Positions 45,544-55,229 of a stretch of DNA of 64,000 nucleotides are shown piece after piece. Position numbers and translations under genes: made by a program. This DNA comes from Calothrix sp. PCC 7507. Its GTDB lineage: Bacteria; Cyanobacteriota; Cyanobacteriia; Cyanobacteriales; Nostocaceae. Position 1 is the stretch's first letter. Each line of letters starts with the position of its first letter. The DNA is taken from assembly GCF_000316575.1 (NCBI RefSeq), contig NC_019682.1, forward strand, positions 2,664,001 to 2,728,000, in the 5' to 3' direction. Under the pieces are notes generated by a model. It did no database searches. It worked only from the letters and a program-made list of their open reading frames with translations, and was not told the origin of the DNA.

Positions 45544-47307
45544 TTAAATTATTAGATTCTCAGTTGCTTTGGTAATGTAGCTGAGAATCAACTCAAAATC
45601 TTGACGAATTTCGGCGAGTTGTTTGACTCCAGCATTAGAAGATGCGATCGCACTTTCTTCTTGTTGACGTGCGGCTGCAATTTGCTTGTCAATCTCGCCG
45701 TATACTTGTTGTTCAAATTCCCATAATTGTAAATGAATTTGATTTTCTAAATCTTTAGCTATTGATTGAAACTGGCTGGTAATATCGCGGCGAATATCTG
45801 CCATTTTTTGTTCTCGCTGCTTTTCTTGATGCATTGAATATGCATCTGTTGCTACTGCAAGCAAGGATAAAGCTGGTCCTAGAAAAATTGCTGCATTACC
45901 TATATTTTTAGCTATACCAACAGCTTGCCAAGGTTTAAATTTAAAGCCAACAGATTTACCCACCGCCAAAATAGTTTGATGTAAACCGCTTCCCATAACA
46001 TCCCAAGAGCGCAGAAGTCCAGTATTATTGAAAACCCCAGTTGAATTCAAAAAACCTCTAGTAGCCAAATCTTTCAATTGCACTCCTGCTGTTTCTCCAA
46101 TAGTTCTTAGCCAATTTACTTGACCTAAAATCAAGTTAGTTTTACCACCAGAATCTACATTTTTAGCCGATACATTTAAATCTCTACTTAAGCAAGTTAT
46201 AAAAGTTTGCACTAAGTTTCCATTTAATACTTCTGCAACTTTTTCTCGAATATCTTCAACGGCTGTATTCACAACATATTGCAATTTTGTTTCTGCTTTT
46301 TCATAATGTTGTTGTATATTGATCTCTGACTGTTTGTTTAAAGCATTGAAATCTTGTTCAGTCCCTACCGCAGCAGCAAGGGTGATACCTTCCTTAGCAA
46401 TGAAAGATGACATTTCTAAAGCTATACTATAAATTTTAGTTCGCAGACTTTCTCTTTCTTTTCGCACTGCTCTAGATAACTGTGTCAATACTTCCAAAAA
46501 TGTCGTATCTTGGTTAGAGTTGCGTGTAAAGCTTAATTGAGCTTCATCAACAGAGGCTAAAACAATTCTTACTGGCGTATCAAATCGCGCAAGTGCGCCG
46601 CGACGTTCGACAAAATTGTTTAAAGCATCAATAAAAGTTTGAAATCTACTGATTTCAATGAGAAAATCCTCTTTTTGATCTACACCTTCACAATAATCTT
46701 TAGCATCGATAAAACAAACTGGAAATTCATCAAGACTGTCAGGTTTAAGTGCTTCAGCTAAACTCTGGCGATAATTAGCAATTTTTTGGGCTTCTTCTCC
46801 TGCTTCATCAGACATTTTATTGATCAGCAGTACCATTTTCCAGCGATAACCTTTTTCATAAGCTAGCTTCTTGAAATTCTCTACTGTAATTGCATCAAAA
46901 AGCATATAAGTGAGGCTAAATACTAGCAAGTCGGCTTTATTAATTGCCTCATAGGTAATCTCATCATGGTCTTCACGGTCTGTAAATAGACCTGGCGTAT
47001 CTATCAGCTTGATACCGTTCCAGTCATAGCTAGCAATTACATCAGTTGCAATATCCGAATCTATTTTAATATCTCGTCGTCCTGTAAGTGCAGAAATAGT
47101 TGTGGATTTACCTGCATTATATTGACCAACAAAAGCTACAGAAATAATTCCATTTTCGCTATATTCTTTGACTTCATCACGAAATTTTTTCCGAATAGCC
47201 GTAATTTCAGGATGCTTAACTTGGGCTAATATTTTATCGAACTTTACAGAAGCATTTTTAAATTTCTCAGCTACGAGAGCAGCACTAAACTTTTGTGATT
47301 GAATCAT
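45544..47307 (-). CDS. LeoA-like dynamin family GTPase
   Basis: Dynamin-like GTPase of 587 residues resembling the LeoA/HP0731 type. G1 is FVGQYNAGKSTT near 60, the switch region follows, G3 LIDTPGLF near 102 and G4 LLINKMSD near 162. A helical region rich in Glu, Lys and Gln follows (about 270-360) and a hydrophobic segment (AAIFLGPALSLLAVATDA near 468-486) may act as membrane paddle, with a coiled coil at the end. Length agrees with LeoA. A second, larger GTPase gene lies 90 bp upstream on the same strand, which suggests a hetero-oligomeric pair acting on membranes. Start ATG 47307. Confidence 0.8.
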   Translation of the reverse strand: MIQSQKFSAALVAEKFKNASVKFDKILAQVKHPEITAIRKKFRDEVKEYSENGIISVAFVGQYNAGKSTTISALTGRRDIKIDSDIATDVIASYDWNGIKLIDTPGLFTDREDHDEITYEAINKADLLVFSLTYMLFDAITVENFKKLAYEKGYRWKMVLLINKMSDEAGEEAQKIANYRQSLAEALKPDSLDEFPVCFIDAKDYCEGVDQKEDFLIEISRFQTFIDALNNFVERRGALARFDTPVRIVLASVDEAQLSFTRNSNQDTTFLEVLTQLSRAVRKERESLRTKIYSIALEMSSFIAKEGITLAAAVGTEQDFNALNKQSEINIQQHYEKAETKLQYVVNTAVEDIREKVAEVLNGNLVQTFITCLSRDLNVSAKNVDSGGKTNLILGQVNWLRTIGETAGVQLKDLATRGFLNSTGVFNNTGLLRSWDVMGSGLHQTILAVGKSVGFKFKPWQAVGIAKNIGNAAIFLGPALSLLAVATDAYSMHQEKQREQKMADIRRDITSQFQSIAKDLENQIHLQLWEFEQQVYGEIDKQIAAARQQEESAIASSNAGVKQLAEIRQDFELILSYITKATENLII

Positions 47308-47397
47308 TTCTAATTTCCTCTTTCCTCGATAACCGATGATAAATGATGGACATGACTAGTTAGCTTTAATTATGCCAACAAATTTGTATAACTAATT

Positions 47398-49956
47398 CTA
47401 GAGACGATGATCGGGCAGATCATCAATTAATGAATTTTTAGTATCACTAAATGAAGATTTGTTGCTTTGTATTACAATATCTTCCTGCAATACTTTTTTT
47501 AGAATTTCTTGGGATTTATGTATTTTGAAATCACATTTAGTTGTAATTATTATATTTATGCCAAAATCCCGCTGTACTTTACCAATAGTTTTGAAAATAA
47601 CTTCATCATTCAAGGGTTCATATTTGTCCATACACCAATCAATGATACGTTTAGCATAAGCACGATTAAGATAATTAGCCGAGCTATCCAATTTACTCTT
47701 AACTGTTGAAAGTTGCTCACTGATCAACTCTAAACCTTGAATCAATTCATCAAAGTAGTTATTGATATTAAGTGTCACAGCTTCAGAATACTTACCAAAT
47801 TCTTCTTTGGCTTTCTCAAGAGTTGTGTATTTATACTCCTGAACCTGACTTGACAATGAACTCGATATTTTTTGTACAGCTTCTCGACGCTTTTGGTCTT
47901 TTGATTTCATCCAATTGCTTGCTGCACCAACAATAGCAGCAGCAATACCTACAGGAATGGCAAAAGGCAAACCAAAAAAAGGTAAAATAACTGCTACTAG
48001 TCCTAAAATTCCACCGCCAATTTTTAGGAAATCTCTAAAATTATTAGAATCTTGTTGAATAAATTTAAAAGAACCATTATTCAAATTAGCCATTAATTGT
48101 ATTTCATGACCAACCTCTTCTAGTATTTCCTGGACATCTTGATTAAACTGTTTACCATATTCCTCAAAAATATTCTTTAATCTTGCTTCAAATCTAATAT
48201 TCTTTAGTTTTCTCTCCCATCCTAATTTCAACCCTATTTCGTTAGCCTCCCAATGCTCTTCTGCAAAGTCTGGAATACTGTTAAACACATCTTGAAAAAT
48301 TGCTTCCATTTTTTGCAGTAAAGTTTCACGATTATCTTTTTTTGCTTTTTGGATATCTTTTATGATTTTTTCACGCTTACTTTTTAGCACTTCCGTCAGT
48401 TGTTGATAAATTTGTAACTGTTCAGTCACCCATTTATTTGGTTTGTCAATTGCACCAACTGTAGAACTAAGTAAAGTTTGCGATCGCCTAATCACTCCAT
48501 GCTCAACTAACGACACTCGAATTGAGTTAAGAAAGTCCTGTATACGGCTGGCTTTAAACAGCTTATCTCTATGCTCTTTATGCTCTGGCTCTCGTGACAT
48601 TTGTGCAGCCAAGAGCATCAAAGGAATAATCTCAAAGTAATCATTAGCATAATGCTGTTTCGCATAACGGCGGATGCGCTCAATGTGTCCACCCAAACCG
48701 CTGCTAGTATCCATAACAAACAGTTTATGTGGGTCTTTTAAAAAATGCTCTAACCTGCGATTATCACGTAAGTTATTCTTGATATTAAGTAATACAATCA
48801 GAGGTTTGGCTTTTTCTTTTAAAAGTTCTAAAAATTTAAATTCAGTTTCTTGAATGCTGTCATTTGTGACTACATAGCAAATAACATCAGATTCTTCAAT
48901 AACACTTGCGGCAATTTCTTCATCACTTTTACCACCAGGCGCACCAATACCAGGAGTATCGATAATCCGAATATTTTTCCACTCATAAACGCGATTAAAA
49001 CGTGTGGTGCGCTGCTTCCCTACACCAATCGCCTCCCAACCACCACCTGTAATAATTGCGTGGAGAGTGCTTTTACCAGCCTTAGTTTTACCCATAAAGG
49101 CTATACTAAAGTGATTTAGAGCGCGTTGTTTTGCACGCAGCGATTCCCTTACTCCTTCAAGCTCTTTTAGTGTTTCAGCAGTCAGCATATTTCTAGTACT
49201 TTCAAGCTGCTTTGCTACTTCTTTAGCTGTATTAGCTTGTCCCTTAGTACCTGTCTTGTTATGTATTGCTTCAGTAGCTATTGCAATATTTTTTGCTAAA
49301 CTCTTAAGAGCATCATAAGCATTTTTAAGTGATTTCTCAGCATATTTATAATCTTCACTGGCAATAACCGCACATCGCTTAATTACATCGTCATATTCAG
49401 GTCCAGCCAGTAATATTTCTTGCCGTAGTTGCTCAACTTTTCGCCCAATATTTCCAGGAGCAACTTTCGCTAAATTATCTACCAAAGCACGGGAAAGAAC
49501 TGAATCTAACCCTTGCAAAATACGCGAACTAGCAGATAATTCAGAATTGTCTTGATTATTAATAGAACGTTTAACTTCACCAGAGTTTTGTGCTTGTTTG
49601 AGTAATTTTTCAATTTCTGCATCTGACCAGTTCCAGATTTCTGCTACCTGGTTCACCATCTCCCGTTCTAATGGTGAAAAATAACCGTCAATATAGGCAA
49701 TAGCTATTATCTGACGCATTGCTTCACTTTGTTCGCCAGCCGGAAGTTGACGCGCTACCTCTTCAACAGAGATGAAATTTTCATCTTGACTCAGTATTTT
49801 TTCCATTTCCTCAATGGTGTGTGTTCCCATTTTGGCTTGCTGTGCTAATTCTTTCAGTGCTTTTGCTTCTTCACTGTGAATTTGCTCATCAGCACACACC
49901 ATATGAGTGAGGAGTAGAAATTGGTAGTTAATTTGCTGATAGGTTAGCAGCGACAT
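47398..49956 (-). CDS. TerB-domain dynamin-like GTPase
   Basis: Protein of 852 residues. The N-terminal about 130 residues look like a TerB-type helical domain (LLTHMVCADEQIHSEEAKALKELAQQAKMG and IIAIAYIDGYFSPLEREMVNQVAEIW, with the Asp/Glu residues of tellurite-resistance TerB). A helical region follows, then a GTPase: G1 GKTKAGKSTLHAII near 290, G3 IIDTPGIGAPGG near 331, and LIVLLNIKNNLRDN near 390 as G4-like, without a clear NKxD. A hydrophobic hairpin, LGLVAVILPFFGLPFAIPVG, around 648-677 is a likely membrane insertion. ATG 49956 is used over an upstream in-frame start. It pairs with the LeoA-like gene. Confidence 0.78.
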   Translation of the reverse strand: MSLLTYQQINYQFLLLTHMVCADEQIHSEEAKALKELAQQAKMGTHTIEEMEKILSQDENFISVEEVARQLPAGEQSEAMRQIIAIAYIDGYFSPLEREMVNQVAEIWNWSDAEIEKLLKQAQNSGEVKRSINNQDNSELSASSRILQGLDSVLSRALVDNLAKVAPGNIGRKVEQLRQEILLAGPEYDDVIKRCAVIASEDYKYAEKSLKNAYDALKSLAKNIAIATEAIHNKTGTKGQANTAKEVAKQLESTRNMLTAETLKELEGVRESLRAKQRALNHFSIAFMGKTKAGKSTLHAIITGGGWEAIGVGKQRTTRFNRVYEWKNIRIIDTPGIGAPGGKSDEEIAASVIEESDVICYVVTNDSIQETEFKFLELLKEKAKPLIVLLNIKNNLRDNRRLEHFLKDPHKLFVMDTSSGLGGHIERIRRYAKQHYANDYFEIIPLMLLAAQMSREPEHKEHRDKLFKASRIQDFLNSIRVSLVEHGVIRRSQTLLSSTVGAIDKPNKWVTEQLQIYQQLTEVLKSKREKIIKDIQKAKKDNRETLLQKMEAIFQDVFNSIPDFAEEHWEANEIGLKLGWERKLKNIRFEARLKNIFEEYGKQFNQDVQEILEEVGHEIQLMANLNNGSFKFIQQDSNNFRDFLKIGGGILGLVAVILPFFGLPFAIPVGIAAAIVGAASNWMKSKDQKRREAVQKISSSLSSQVQEYKYTTLEKAKEEFGKYSEAVTLNINNYFDELIQGLELISEQLSTVKSKLDSSANYLNRAYAKRIIDWCMDKYEPLNDEVIFKTIGKVQRDFGINIIITTKCDFKIHKSQEILKKVLQEDIVIQSNKSSFSDTKNSLIDDLPDHRL

Positions 49957-50241
49957 TTTTACCCTGAGTGTAAATCTTATACTCAGTGTAAGCAATAACC
50001 ATGATCGCCAACTTCAGAAAAATTACGGTACTTTTAAAATAGCTACTTACGAGTACATCACGGCGCAAATAAAGCTAATGCCTGAAAAGCTCGTAGTATA
50101 AGTGTTCTTTGCCAGGAGAAACGGCGAAGCGATCGCCTCCTCAGCAATGACATACAATATCCATGTATTCTTACAATCTGCAATTAGTTATAGTACAAGC
50201 GATTGTGGAAGTTATTGTCAAAGATGTATAAATGATTTTGC

Positions 50242-50520
50242 TTAATTATTGAGTTTAAATACAATCATCCCAATTAATACGAATAGGCCTAACGCTCTGC
50301 GAAAATAATTAACGCCTTGAAATAATTCCAGCCAAGCCCAAGTAAATAAGGAGCCATTTGCCAGTACTTCTAATAATGTATTGATTTTACCATTCGTAAT
50401 AATTAGACTCAGTAAACTCGTTACTATCCAAACAATAAGCGGTAAGTTGGGAATCTGAGCTAAAACAATTTGTCCATCGTCATCACGGAAAGTTTTATCA
50501 AAGAATGTGTTGTTTGTCAT
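50242..50520 (-). CDS. Small membrane protein of unknown function
   Basis: Protein of 92 residues. A polar N-terminal 30 residues (MTNNTFFDKTFRDDDGQIVLAQ) is followed by two hydrophobic segments (LPLIVWIVTSLLSLII and ALGLFVLIGMIVFKL) separated by a short helix with WAWLELFQG. It looks like a two-pass inner-membrane protein, conserved in style but not one I can name. It is a single gene between the dynamin-like pair and a 450-bp gap. Confidence 0.7.
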   Translation of the reverse strand: MTNNTFFDKTFRDDDGQIVLAQIPNLPLIVWIVTSLLSLIITNGKINTLLEVLANGSLFTWAWLELFQGVNYFRRALGLFVLIGMIVFKLNN

Positions 50521-50973
50521 TGTTGATTGCTATTTAGCTAAAAATTATTAACTAATTCAGAACCTAAGCAACTGGCATATATATCTTATGTCACAGGAGT
50601 CAAAAGTCCAAAAAACCTTGACACTTCGACTACCCTTCGGCTGGCTCAGGGCATCGCGCTCAGTGTGAACCCTTGACTCTTGAACCAGGTATATGTGCTA
50701 GTTGCATAAGTTCTGTAAATGCATAGAAGTCTTTTGCTCTAACTTAATTTGTGGATGCGATCGCTGATCCATAGATGGATATTCCAGCCTCTATGCTTTC
50801 TTTTATCTGACTAGCACCAAATCCTGATATGGTTAAAGTAGTAATTGTGCAACCGCAAATTAACCAACAGTAGACTCATTGCCAATCCCAGCCATCATTA
50901 CTCCCACACTAAAAGAAGCGACAAACTACCCACATCATGAAGCGTAGGGCAAAAATCAACACTAGCACTACTC
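50521..50973. other. Spacer with repeat fragments
   Basis: About 450 bp without a gene. At 50620-50690 a dispersed repeat is seen (CTTCGACTACCCTTCGGCTGG and CAGTGTGAACCCTTGACTCTTGA). No other signal recognised. Confidence 0.5.
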
Positions 50974-51207
50974 TTAAGAGAAACTTTCCCAGGCTTGAGC
51001 CACTAATTGACTAAGCCAGCGTCGTTGTTGCTTATTCAGCATAGGGTCGTCAGCAAGCACCTGGTTCGTTAATTCTTCTAAAGATTGGCCTTGAGCGCGG
51101 ACAATTTTTACGACTCCGGCGATCGCCGCTGCTACCAATTCTTCGTCAACTGGCTTTTGTTGCAACGCTAAAATGTCTTGGGGGCTGTCTGGGATGGGAT
51201 AATTCAT
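50974..51207 (-). CDS. Small conserved-type protein of unknown function
   Basis: Soluble protein of 77 residues, helical by composition: SPQDILALQQKPVDEELVAAAIAGVVKIVRAQGQSLEELTNQVLADDPMLNKQQRRWLSQLVAQAWESF. No membrane segment or catalytic motif. It lies head to head with the CruA/CruP-type gene, with about 160 bp between the two starts. I do not recognise a named family, but codon use and composition support a real gene. Confidence 0.65.
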   Translation of the reverse strand: MNYPIPDSPQDILALQQKPVDEELVAAAIAGVVKIVRAQGQSLEELTNQVLADDPMLNKQQRRWLSQLVAQAWESFS

Positions 51208-51367
51208 GGCGTGGGTTTAAAGAAATGCAGTAATGAACAAAAGATTAGACAAATTATTAAAATTTCTTCACTTAATCTTTATGCAACTGATAGGGCGGAG
51301 TGTAGCGTACTTTATGCCTTCTTCAAATCTGTCTTAGTGAGTATATTGAGCGGAATTGTCAGCAAAA

Positions 51368-53455
51368 ATGAAAGAAATACTTTATTTAGAAGTTCCAACT
51401 CCAGATACAGCAGCTGTATGCAGTTGGCTACATACAGATTTTGATCCAGAAAATGGAGAAAAATTGCTTACCCCAGAAGGCTTTCGCTTGCGAATATCTG
51501 CTGAGACTACAACATCCGATGCAGCTATTTCGGAACTTGCTGTTTTTGTTTGGTCAGTGCAGCGAACCACCTATTTAAAGGTGTTTCGTTGGACAGAACA
51601 ATCTTTTCCCCAAGAGCAGCAAATCCTACAACGCCTGACTACTCAAATCAGAAGCCGCTTTCCCCATCACTACCCAGAACCGCCAGCAATTGATTTATCT
51701 CAGCAATCAATATTTGCCGCCCTAGAACCTTATTACCCTCTCACCGTCAAGTATTTTCAGAAAATGCCCAACGGCGAATATGACTTGCAACGTGCTTATT
51801 GGTGGGAGCAACGATGGCGGGAAGGAGTACGTAGTCCCCAGCAGCCGCGTCAGGTGGTATTTTCTGGTAAAAGGGACTGGGGAAAAGAAAATCTCAATCC
51901 CCAATACGACCTGATTTATATCGGCGGCGCATTAGGTGCAATTCATGCAGCTGTGATGGCGAAGTTGGGATATAAAGTGCTATTGGTGGAACGTTTGCCC
52001 TTTGGACGGATGAACCGGGAATGGAATATTTCCCGCGATGAGTTGCAAAGTTTAGTCAATCTGGGTTTGGTGACACCCGCAGAACTAGAAACCGTGATTG
52101 CGCGGGAGTACAAAGACGGATTTAATAAGTTTTTTGATGGCAATAATCCCCCAAAATTGCGATCGCCTATTTTACACACCCCCACAGTGCTAAATATCGC
52201 CTTAGACTCGGAGAAATGGCTGCAACTTTGCGGGCAAAAGCTCCGTGCCGCAGGTGGTGAAATCTGGGACGAGACGGAGTTTATGCGGGCTGATATAGAT
52301 AAAACACAAATTGTTGTTAAAGTCAAGCATTTACCCACTCAAGTTGAGAAACAAATCAGTGGGCGACTACTCATAGATGCAATGGGAACAGCCTCCCCAA
52401 TTGCTTGGCAATTAAATGGTGGTAGGGCATTTGATAGTGTCTGTCCCACAGTGGGAGCAGCTATTGAGAGCGGATTTCCAGCAGGAGTATGGGATTCTCA
52501 ATATGGGGACGTACTTTATAGTCATGGTGATATTTCCCGGGGTAGACAACTAATCTGGGAATTATTCCCCGGTGCGGGAGAAGAACTGACGATTTATTTA
52601 TTTCATTACCACGAAGTCAATGCTGAAAATCCTGGTTCCTTGCTGGAGATGTACGAAGACTTTTTCGCGATTTTGCCAGAGTATCGCCGCTGCGATCTAG
52701 ACCAACTAGTGTGGAAAAAGCCGACATTCGGGTATATTCCAGGACATTTTAGTGTGGGAAGTAGCGATCGCACAATTGCCTTTGATAGATTAATTGCGAT
52801 CGGTGATGCAGCATCACTCCAGTCTCCCCTCGTCTTTACTGGTTTTGGCTCTCTAGTGCGTAACTTAGAGCGCCTAACAAAACTTTTGGATACTGCCCTC
52901 AAACATAACCTACTGAGTTTCCGACACTTAAATCAAATTCGTGCCTACCAAAGTAACGTCTCAGTCACTTGGCTATTTTCCAAAGGTATGATGGTGCCAA
53001 CAGGGAAATTTATCCCACCCCAGCGGATTAACGCCATGTTGAATACCTTCTTTGGGTTGTTGGCAGATGAACCCCCAGAGGTGGCAGATAATTTCATTAA
53101 AGATAGATGCGATTGGTTAACCTTTAACCGCCTAGCACTAAAAGCGGCTCGCAAAAATCCCGCCTTAATCTTGTGGATTTGGCAACTGGCAGGAGCTAAG
53201 GATTTATTCAGATGGCTGGGTAATTATTTTAACTTCAGTCTTTATGCCCTAGTTAGTGCAATCCTTGGTGGATGGTTCCCGCGCTTCCTGCGCTGGATAG
53301 GTCCCAAGCTAGAACCGCACTATCCAGCACTGTGGTTGCGATTATTGGTAATTAGCTACGCTCTTAGCACTGGCAAACCGCGATCGAAAAATCAGTCAGC
53401 CAAAGTCAACCCAGAAGCGATGATGCAAAAGTCGGAAGCCAGAATTGTCAATTAG
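51368..53455 (+). CDS. CruA/CruP-type FAD-dependent oxidoreductase (lycopene cyclase family)
   Basis: Flavoprotein of 695 residues. After an N-terminal about 180-residue part, a Rossmann FAD-binding site appears: YDLIYIGGALGAIHAAVMAKLGYKVLLVER near 183-212, then GRMNREWNISRDELQSL, typical of the CruA/CruP group. A later motif AIGDAASLQSPLVFTGFGS near 475-495 is the FAD-contacting strand. CruA is a lycopene cyclase; CruP is a related protein linked to stress protection in plants and cyanobacteria. Which of the two this is cannot be decided here. ATG 51368 is used over a TTG at 51356. Confidence 0.8.
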   Translation: MKEILYLEVPTPDTAAVCSWLHTDFDPENGEKLLTPEGFRLRISAETTTSDAAISELAVFVWSVQRTTYLKVFRWTEQSFPQEQQILQRLTTQIRSRFPHHYPEPPAIDLSQQSIFAALEPYYPLTVKYFQKMPNGEYDLQRAYWWEQRWREGVRSPQQPRQVVFSGKRDWGKENLNPQYDLIYIGGALGAIHAAVMAKLGYKVLLVERLPFGRMNREWNISRDELQSLVNLGLVTPAELETVIAREYKDGFNKFFDGNNPPKLRSPILHTPTVLNIALDSEKWLQLCGQKLRAAGGEIWDETEFMRADIDKTQIVVKVKHLPTQVEKQISGRLLIDAMGTASPIAWQLNGGRAFDSVCPTVGAAIESGFPAGVWDSQYGDVLYSHGDISRGRQLIWELFPGAGEELTIYLFHYHEVNAENPGSLLEMYEDFFAILPEYRRCDLDQLVWKKPTFGYIPGHFSVGSSDRTIAFDRLIAIGDAASLQSPLVFTGFGSLVRNLERLTKLLDTALKHNLLSFRHLNQIRAYQSNVSVTWLFSKGMMVPTGKFIPPQRINAMLNTFFGLLADEPPEVADNFIKDRCDWLTFNRLALKAARKNPALILWIWQLAGAKDLFRWLGNYFNFSLYALVSAILGGWFPRFLRWIGPKLEPHYPALWLRLLVISYALSTGKPRSKNQSAKVNPEAMMQKSEARIVN

Positions 53456-53690
53456 TTAACGTGAGTTCGACGGATTTTAGAGGCTAAAAGCCTTGTCAAT
53501 CAAAGATTGTTGAAACTAAGGCTGATAGCAACTCTCAATCATTAGTTGAGAATAAGGTCAATAATTGACAGATTCAAGAGTTACTGATTTTATTCTCAAT
53601 AATCTCAAAAATTTTTAGGTTCTGTTAATTCTCAGACAATAATGCTGTCCAATGGTTTCAGCCTTTAAGGTTCATCGAACTCACGTTAAC
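53455..53690. mobile_element. MITE-like element with inverted repeat ends
   Basis: A 236-bp element whose ends share the perfect 15-bp inverted repeat GTTAACGTGAGTTCG (53455-53469 and 53676-53690) and continue as imperfect repeats for about 35 bp (...TTAGAGGCTAAAA against ...TTAAAGGCTGAAA). It contains no gene. Its left end starts on the last base of the CruA/CruP-type stop codon. Inner hairpin CTCAATCATTAGTTGAG. Confidence 0.75.
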
Positions 53691-54337
53691 TTTGCGGAAC
53701 CTTCACAACTGAGGGATCAAGCCATACAATGTTTACGTTCAGCGGCGGCGAAAATTGTTTTTGTCCCTACCGATAACCTCCACTCTGTCTGCAGTGAGAC
53801 GATTGTTAGACCGCCGTGCATTGCAACTATTCCATAACTGGCGCTCTTAATCTACTTACTTTCTCTTCCCTGATAAGGCATCTTGCACAATCTTTCGTCC
53901 TTCCTGAGAATTTACAAATAAGCAGAACAGTCATTTCACCCACAATAGCATCCTAGCCGATAACCTCTCAATGAGGCTCCACTAAAGACTTTCGATTACT
54001 TAAGTATTGCTCTCAGTAAATACGCTTTCAACCATGTCTTAATCGGGGAATGAGGCGGTCTAATGTTCCTATTAAGCAGCTATAAGTAGCATTTGTAACA
54101 CTACTAGTATTTTTATTCAGTCCTCCCCGACAGGATTTTTAGACCGTCGCTACTGAGGAAATTGATAAAGTGCTAGCTACTTGTTTTATAACGAACTTTT
54201 GACAGCAGCTTTTACAATTTTAAGATATTTGTTCTACGTACTTAAGTGGTGGTAAAGCTGTTCGTAGTCCTTTAGCTTTTTGATACATTCTCTTTGTAGC
54301 GATCGCCTACAAACATTTTCTGATATGGAGAGTTTTT
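53691..54337. other. Spacer without recognised features
   Basis: About 650 bp between the MITE-like element and the DUF433/PIN-like pair. Small open frames are present but none has a credible composition or ribosome site. I see no strong repeat or RNA gene. Confidence 0.4.
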
Positions 54338-54691
54338 TCAAAAGGGCAAAGACATAATCTGATCAATCCATTCTTCAGCCGTAGATACCTCCCAAACCAG
54401 GATAAGAGTATCAATTGCCTCACTGATGGGAAGACTTTGAGAAAGAATCAGCACGCCAGAACTCTTTTGAGACATGATGAACTGGCCAAACTCAGTCGGC
54501 ATGGTTTTACGATCATGGGTGACAAGTACCCTACCATCTTGTGCCGCAATTGCCAAAACTTCTGAATCTTTTATACCTTCAAGCCCTGCTTCATTGGCTG
54601 ATTGAAAATCTATGTTAGGCTTTCTACGAATGACACCAGCTACGATCGCCTGTTTGAGGTCGGCATCGGCTTGGAATCGAACTGTTGTCAT
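54338..54691 (-). CDS. DUF5615 PIN-like protein, putative toxin
   Basis: Protein of 117 residues of the Mut7-C/DUF5615 PIN-like group: VRFQADADLKQAIVAGVIRRKPNIDFQSANEAGLEGIKDSEVLAIAAQDGRVLVTHDRKTMPTEF. Acidic residues in DAD, GIKDSE and THDRKT lie where PIN nucleases hold metal. Its start overlaps the upstream DUF433 gene by 4 bp (ATGA), the usual layout of this toxin-antitoxin type. Nuclease activity is inferred from the family. Confidence 0.85.
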   Translation of the reverse strand: MTTVRFQADADLKQAIVAGVIRRKPNIDFQSANEAGLEGIKDSEVLAIAAQDGRVLVTHDRKTMPTEFGQFIMSQKSSGVLILSQSLPISEAIDTLILVWEVSTAEEWIDQIMSLPF

Positions 54692-55020
54692 ACCCTGCCT
54701 TGCTTTTGCAGTTGAGCGGCTTTCAACTTCTGGTATAAAAGTGGACTCTTTTCTCTAAAAGAATGTTGCAACTGTTGAAATTCTGCTTCACCTGCTTCTA
54801 AATAAATATCAATCATCTCTCGATTAGCAAGATAGAAAGTGATTGCACCATAGACTTGCTCCAGCGACAGTAGCGGAAAGTTTTGGGCTATGCTTTCAGG
54901 TGACTCTCCATTCAGGAAGGAATAAACCACTGAATCGAGAGAAATGCGTGTTCCTGCAATCCAATACCCTTTGTGACCTTGTTCAACATACTGCTTTGTT
55001 GGGGTCGGTGTTAACGTCAT
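54688..55020 (-). CDS. DUF433 antitoxin-like protein
   Basis: Protein of 110 residues with the DUF433 winged-helix pattern: GYWIAGTRISLDSVVYSFLNGESPESIAQNFPLLSLEQVYGAITFYLANREMIDIYL, followed by a basic Gln-rich tail that probably embraces the partner. DUF433 proteins are antitoxins of the PIN-like DUF5615 toxins. It is the first gene of the pair, translated leftward; stop overlaps the toxin start. Confidence 0.87.
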   Translation of the reverse strand: MTLTPTPTKQYVEQGHKGYWIAGTRISLDSVVYSFLNGESPESIAQNFPLLSLEQVYGAITFYLANREMIDIYLEAGEAEFQQLQHSFREKSPLLYQKLKAAQLQKQGRV

Positions 55021-55229
55021 AGGGCTAACTACTGCTTACTTCATAAAAATAATAAGCTATTCTTCAATTCTGCTGCTTCATGCTTCAAAAGCACCATAGA
55101 GGAACCAAAATGGATAAAATTGGCCGGGTTTAATTTAATGTGTGTCTTTCTCTTTGTAGTGATCGCCTGCAAGCAGTTTTTGAGATGGCGATCGCCTCTT
55201 GGCCAAAACAATCAAAAAGCCATGACTCA

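Noticed and set aside
53652-53837. 61-codon frame after the CruA/CruP-type gene
   Set aside because: It begins inside the MITE-like element and shows no protein-like pattern.
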